Positions 22,131 to 24,109 of a stretch of 24,109 nt of DNA are shown piece by piece. How positions within the stretch are numbered: the first letter of the stretch is position 1; every line of letters starts with the position of its first letter. This DNA comes from Hawksworthiomyces lignivorus. Its lineage: Eukaryota; Ascomycota; Sordariomycetes; Ophiostomatales; Ophiostomataceae. A program made the position numbers and the translations under genes. The stretch lies in the NCBI GenBank assembly GCA_002917075.1, contig NTMA01000169.1:1-24109 (forward strand), in the 5' to 3' direction. Under the pieces are notes generated by a model. It ran no database searches, was not told where the DNA came from, and was given only the letters and a program-made list of their open reading frames with translations.

Positions 22131-22589
22131 ATGTGTATCGTCTTCACCTGCGGTGAGCACACCTTTCGCAAAGAGGTTGAGGGCTACGAGGGCATTGTCT
22201 GCCGCTGCTACAACTGCGGCAACTACAGCGGCCATGTCATCAAGTCCCATCCTTGGTTTACCTTTTGCTTTGTGGTATGTCCCCTCCCTTTGTTCAGTGT
22301 TGACCTGCTGCTATTTTTTCTGCTGAGCACTTCTCTGCTCGGTGTGCTTCTCCTCTCGCACTGTTCCTCATGCTGACGTTCTTCTGACTGCCAGCCCGTC
22401 ATTCCTCTCTCGTTCCACGGCTACGAAGATGTCACCTGCCACATCTGCAACTTTGCCCAGCCGCTAGAGCACCGCCAGGACGTCCAGGCCATGCGGCACG
22501 GCGGCGGCGGCGGCGGCGGAGGGATGCCGCTACAGCCACAAGGATATGGCCAGCCTCCGGGGCCGAACAACGCCATGAGGTACGGCTGA
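22131..22589 (+). CDS. Small zinc-ribbon domain protein (zinc_ribbon_15 type)
   Basis: Spliced as 22131-22274 and 22395-22589, giving 112 residues. The 120-nt intron is GTATGT..CCAG with a CTGAC branch site and joins TFCFV to PVIPLS in phase 0. Two cysteine pairs look metal-binding: CRCYNC near residue 26 and CHIC near residue 61. The conserved core PWFTFCFVPVIPLS lies between them. Small fungal proteins with this pattern carry a zinc-ribbon domain of unknown function. The C-terminus is non-conserved and holds eight consecutive glycines and a Pro/Gln/Gly tail. The start is the first ATG after a long CT-rich leader and begins at the conserved MCIVFTCG. Without the splice the frame runs on into unlikely hydrophobic sequence. 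Role and location are not known to me. Confidence 0.85.
22500..22523 (+). repeat. GGC/GGN run encoding eight glycines
   Basis: Six GGC codons followed by GGA and GGG sit in frame near the end of the zinc-ribbon gene. They link the zinc-binding part to a Pro/Gln/Gly-rich tail. Confidence 0.9.
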
Positions 22590-23443
22590 CGAGCCGAGTG
22601 ATGTGGCGGCGTTTTTCTTTGCTTCGCTCTTTCTTTTGCACCGGGTATTTGGAGTATGCGGGTTCTGCTTTTCAAAAACGACAGACAAGTTGTATATAGC
22701 AAATGGATGGTCTGTCTTCTTGGGATGGTAATTTACTATTGCATAAGGTCGAGGGAGAAGGAAAAGAAGACCAGACACTATATATATACGTATAAGAATC
22801 ATCTAATGAGAACAATGGCGGGCTTCTTCGATTCTGCACTGCATTGCGCATCCGGTTTTCAGTCTGCTCGCACGACATCTCTCGAGGAACTGACAGTTCC
22901 GGAGATCGAGCTGCCAAAAGGCTGTGAAGCCGCTCACTAGTAAAATCAGTCAACTCTCCGCAGAGTAGCCTAAACGAGGATGCCGACCTCTGTCTGGGCC
23001 TCTGAAGCGGTCCTGTGGAATGACGTGTTGTAGCCGGGAGCTTGCGTCCATTAGCGGCAGCTAGCGCAGTCGCCAGAACCCCGCTAAATCCTTCTGCCCG
23101 CCCTGCATCTAGCACCGCGATAGCGCGCTCTACAGGCTTAGGGCGAATCTAAATTTTTTTTTTTTTTTGTTTGACCTCACGCCTCGACCTCCTCTCTGTG
23201 AAAAACTGCGTTACGCTGGGCCTGACTGAACTGCGCTGTCTTGTCCACGTCTGTGTTCCCAAATTCGAAATGGAAGAGAGCGCAGAGAACCCGCCGATTG
23301 TCTGATCTGGAAATCCCTCGGTATTTTCTCGTGACCAAGGAAACTCCTGTACACGTCCGACAGAGCAACGACCTAGGGGAGGTTCTTCCAGAGGAATCCA
23401 CAACGGCCACGAGACCAGAGCAGACCGACTCCCGCCGTCCAGC
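22590..23443. other. Intergenic region upstream of RPP1
   Basis: This holds the 3' flank of the zinc-ribbon gene and the promoter of the RNase P subunit gene. No supported gene is present. A TATATATA stretch lies near 22780-22790. A perfect run of 15 T at 23154-23168, about 275 bases before the RPP1 start, is the kind of poly(dA:dT) tract that keeps promoters free of nucleosomes. Confidence 0.55.
23154..23168. promoter_or_regulatory. Poly(dT) tract in the RPP1 upstream region
   Basis: Fifteen uninterrupted T bases. Tracts of this length disfavour nucleosomes in fungi, and its position suggests the upstream part of the RPP1 promoter. The role is inferred from sequence type only. Confidence 0.3.
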
Positions 23444-24109
23444 ATGCTCTACGACCTCAGCATCGTCTGGACACCGTCCACCACGGCGGCCGAGATCGAC
23501 AGGACGCTCGCCATGAGCGCCGAGCTGGGCTACGACGTCGTCGCCCTGGACCACATCTACAGCGCGCCCATGCCGGCCGCCATCACCAACCCGATTCCGG
23601 CGATGCCGGTACCGCCGCAGTCCTCTTCTGCCGCGACTTCTTCCTCGACTTCTTCGTCTGCGCCTGCGCCGGCGCGCCGGCGGCCGCGCGTCCTGCGGCG
23701 CGCCACCGTCGTCGTGTCCGACACCACGGTCAACCACCGCCTAGCGGCCGTGGCCGCCGCCTACGACATTGTGGCCGTGCGGCCGACGACCGAGAAGGCG
23801 TTCCAGGCCGCCTGCCTGAGCATGGCCGAGCCCGCCCTCATCAGCCTCGACCTGACCACCTACTTCCCCTTTTACTTTAAGCACCGCGCCGCCATGGCCG
23901 CCGTGCGCCGCGGCGTCCTCTTTGAGGTGTGCTACGCCCAGGCCCTACGGGGCGGCACCGGCGCTGTGGACAGCACCGCGGCCGCCCGCGCCCGCGCGCT
24001 ATTCGTCGCCAACCTGGCCGGTCTCGTGCGCGCCACGCGCGGCCGCGGCCTGGTCGTCAGCTCGGGCGCCCACGCTGCCGCGGGCGCCGGCGGCGCCGGC
24101 GGGCCCCTC
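23444..24109 (+). CDS. RPP1: RNase P/MRP protein subunit Rpp1 (human RPP30), 5' part
   Basis: The frame is open from the ATG at 23444 to the window edge (222 codons), so the C-terminus is missing. It begins MLYDLSIVWTPST and continues with LGYDVVALDH and ITNPIP. After a Ser/Ala/Pro linker come RRATVVVSDTTVNHRL, YDIVAVRPTTEKAFQAAC and LISLDLTTYFPFYFKH, then GVLFEVCYAQALRG. These are the conserved strands of the RNase P p30 family, which folds as a TIM-like barrel. The protein is a shared subunit of RNase P, which cuts the 5' leader from pre-tRNA, and RNase MRP, which acts in rRNA processing; both work in the nucleus and nucleolus. The Ser/Ala/Pro-rich insert of about 25 residues after ITNPIPAMPVP is a fungal elaboration. 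The last visible residues turn into a Gly/Ala-rich stretch. Confidence 0.92.
   Translation, partial: MLYDLSIVWTPSTTAAEIDRTLAMSAELGYDVVALDHIYSAPMPAAITNPIPAMPVPPQSSSAATSSSTSSSAPAPARRRPRVLRRATVVVSDTTVNHRLAAVAAAYDIVAVRPTTEKAFQAACLSMAEPALISLDLTTYFPFYFKHRAAMAAVRRGVLFEVCYAQALRGGTGAVDSTAAARARALFVANLAGLVRATRGRGLVVSSGAHAAAGAGGAGGPL

Overview
The window is nuclear DNA of a filamentous ascomycete (Pezizomycotina). A Sordariomycete is my best guess, from gene content and style rather than from any diagnostic marker. Support comes from short introns (49-171 nt) with GT..AG ends and CTRAC-type branch points, GC-rich coding exons set in AT- or pyrimidine-rich intergenic DNA, CT-rich leaders before start codons, and a HET-NACHT-WD40 gene, a class typical of filamentous fungi.

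Layout. Bases 1-3781 hold no gene I can support. A copper-transporting P1B-type ATPase of the Ccc2 class (3782-7597, +, one intron) comes first. It is followed by a DUF155 (RMND1/Rmd/Sif family) membrane-anchored protein (8782-11564, +, two introns). Convergent to these is cytosolic tyrosyl-tRNA synthetase (11982-13446, -, three introns). Next is an accessory block of incompatibility-type genes on the minus strand: a HET-domain gene broken by frameshifts and a stop (14051-15602), then an apparently intact HET-NACHT-WD40 (HNWD) NLR-like gene of 1491 residues (16229-20753, one intron). Beyond a 1.4 kb divergent intergenic region lie a small zinc-ribbon protein (22131-22589, +, one intron) and the 5' part of the RNase P/MRP subunit gene RPP1/RPP30 (from 23444, +, running off the right edge).

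How they relate. The flanking genes are conserved housekeeping genes (copper delivery to the secretory pathway, tRNA charging, tRNA/rRNA processing) and are not functionally linked to one another. The most interesting part is the HET/HNWD block between TYS1 and the zinc-ribbon gene. The HNWD gene joins a cell-death-type HET domain, a NACHT NTPase switch and 13 near-identical WD40 repeats of 39-41 residues. The repeats vary at a few fixed positions and look like shuffled modules, as expected for a fast-evolving recognition domain. It belongs to a known family (Podospora het-e/het-d/het-r type), so I do not claim a new class of system. The particular repeat array and its unusual loss of the WD40 GH dipeptide are worth checking. 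All splice sites here are read from sequence only; no transcript data were available.
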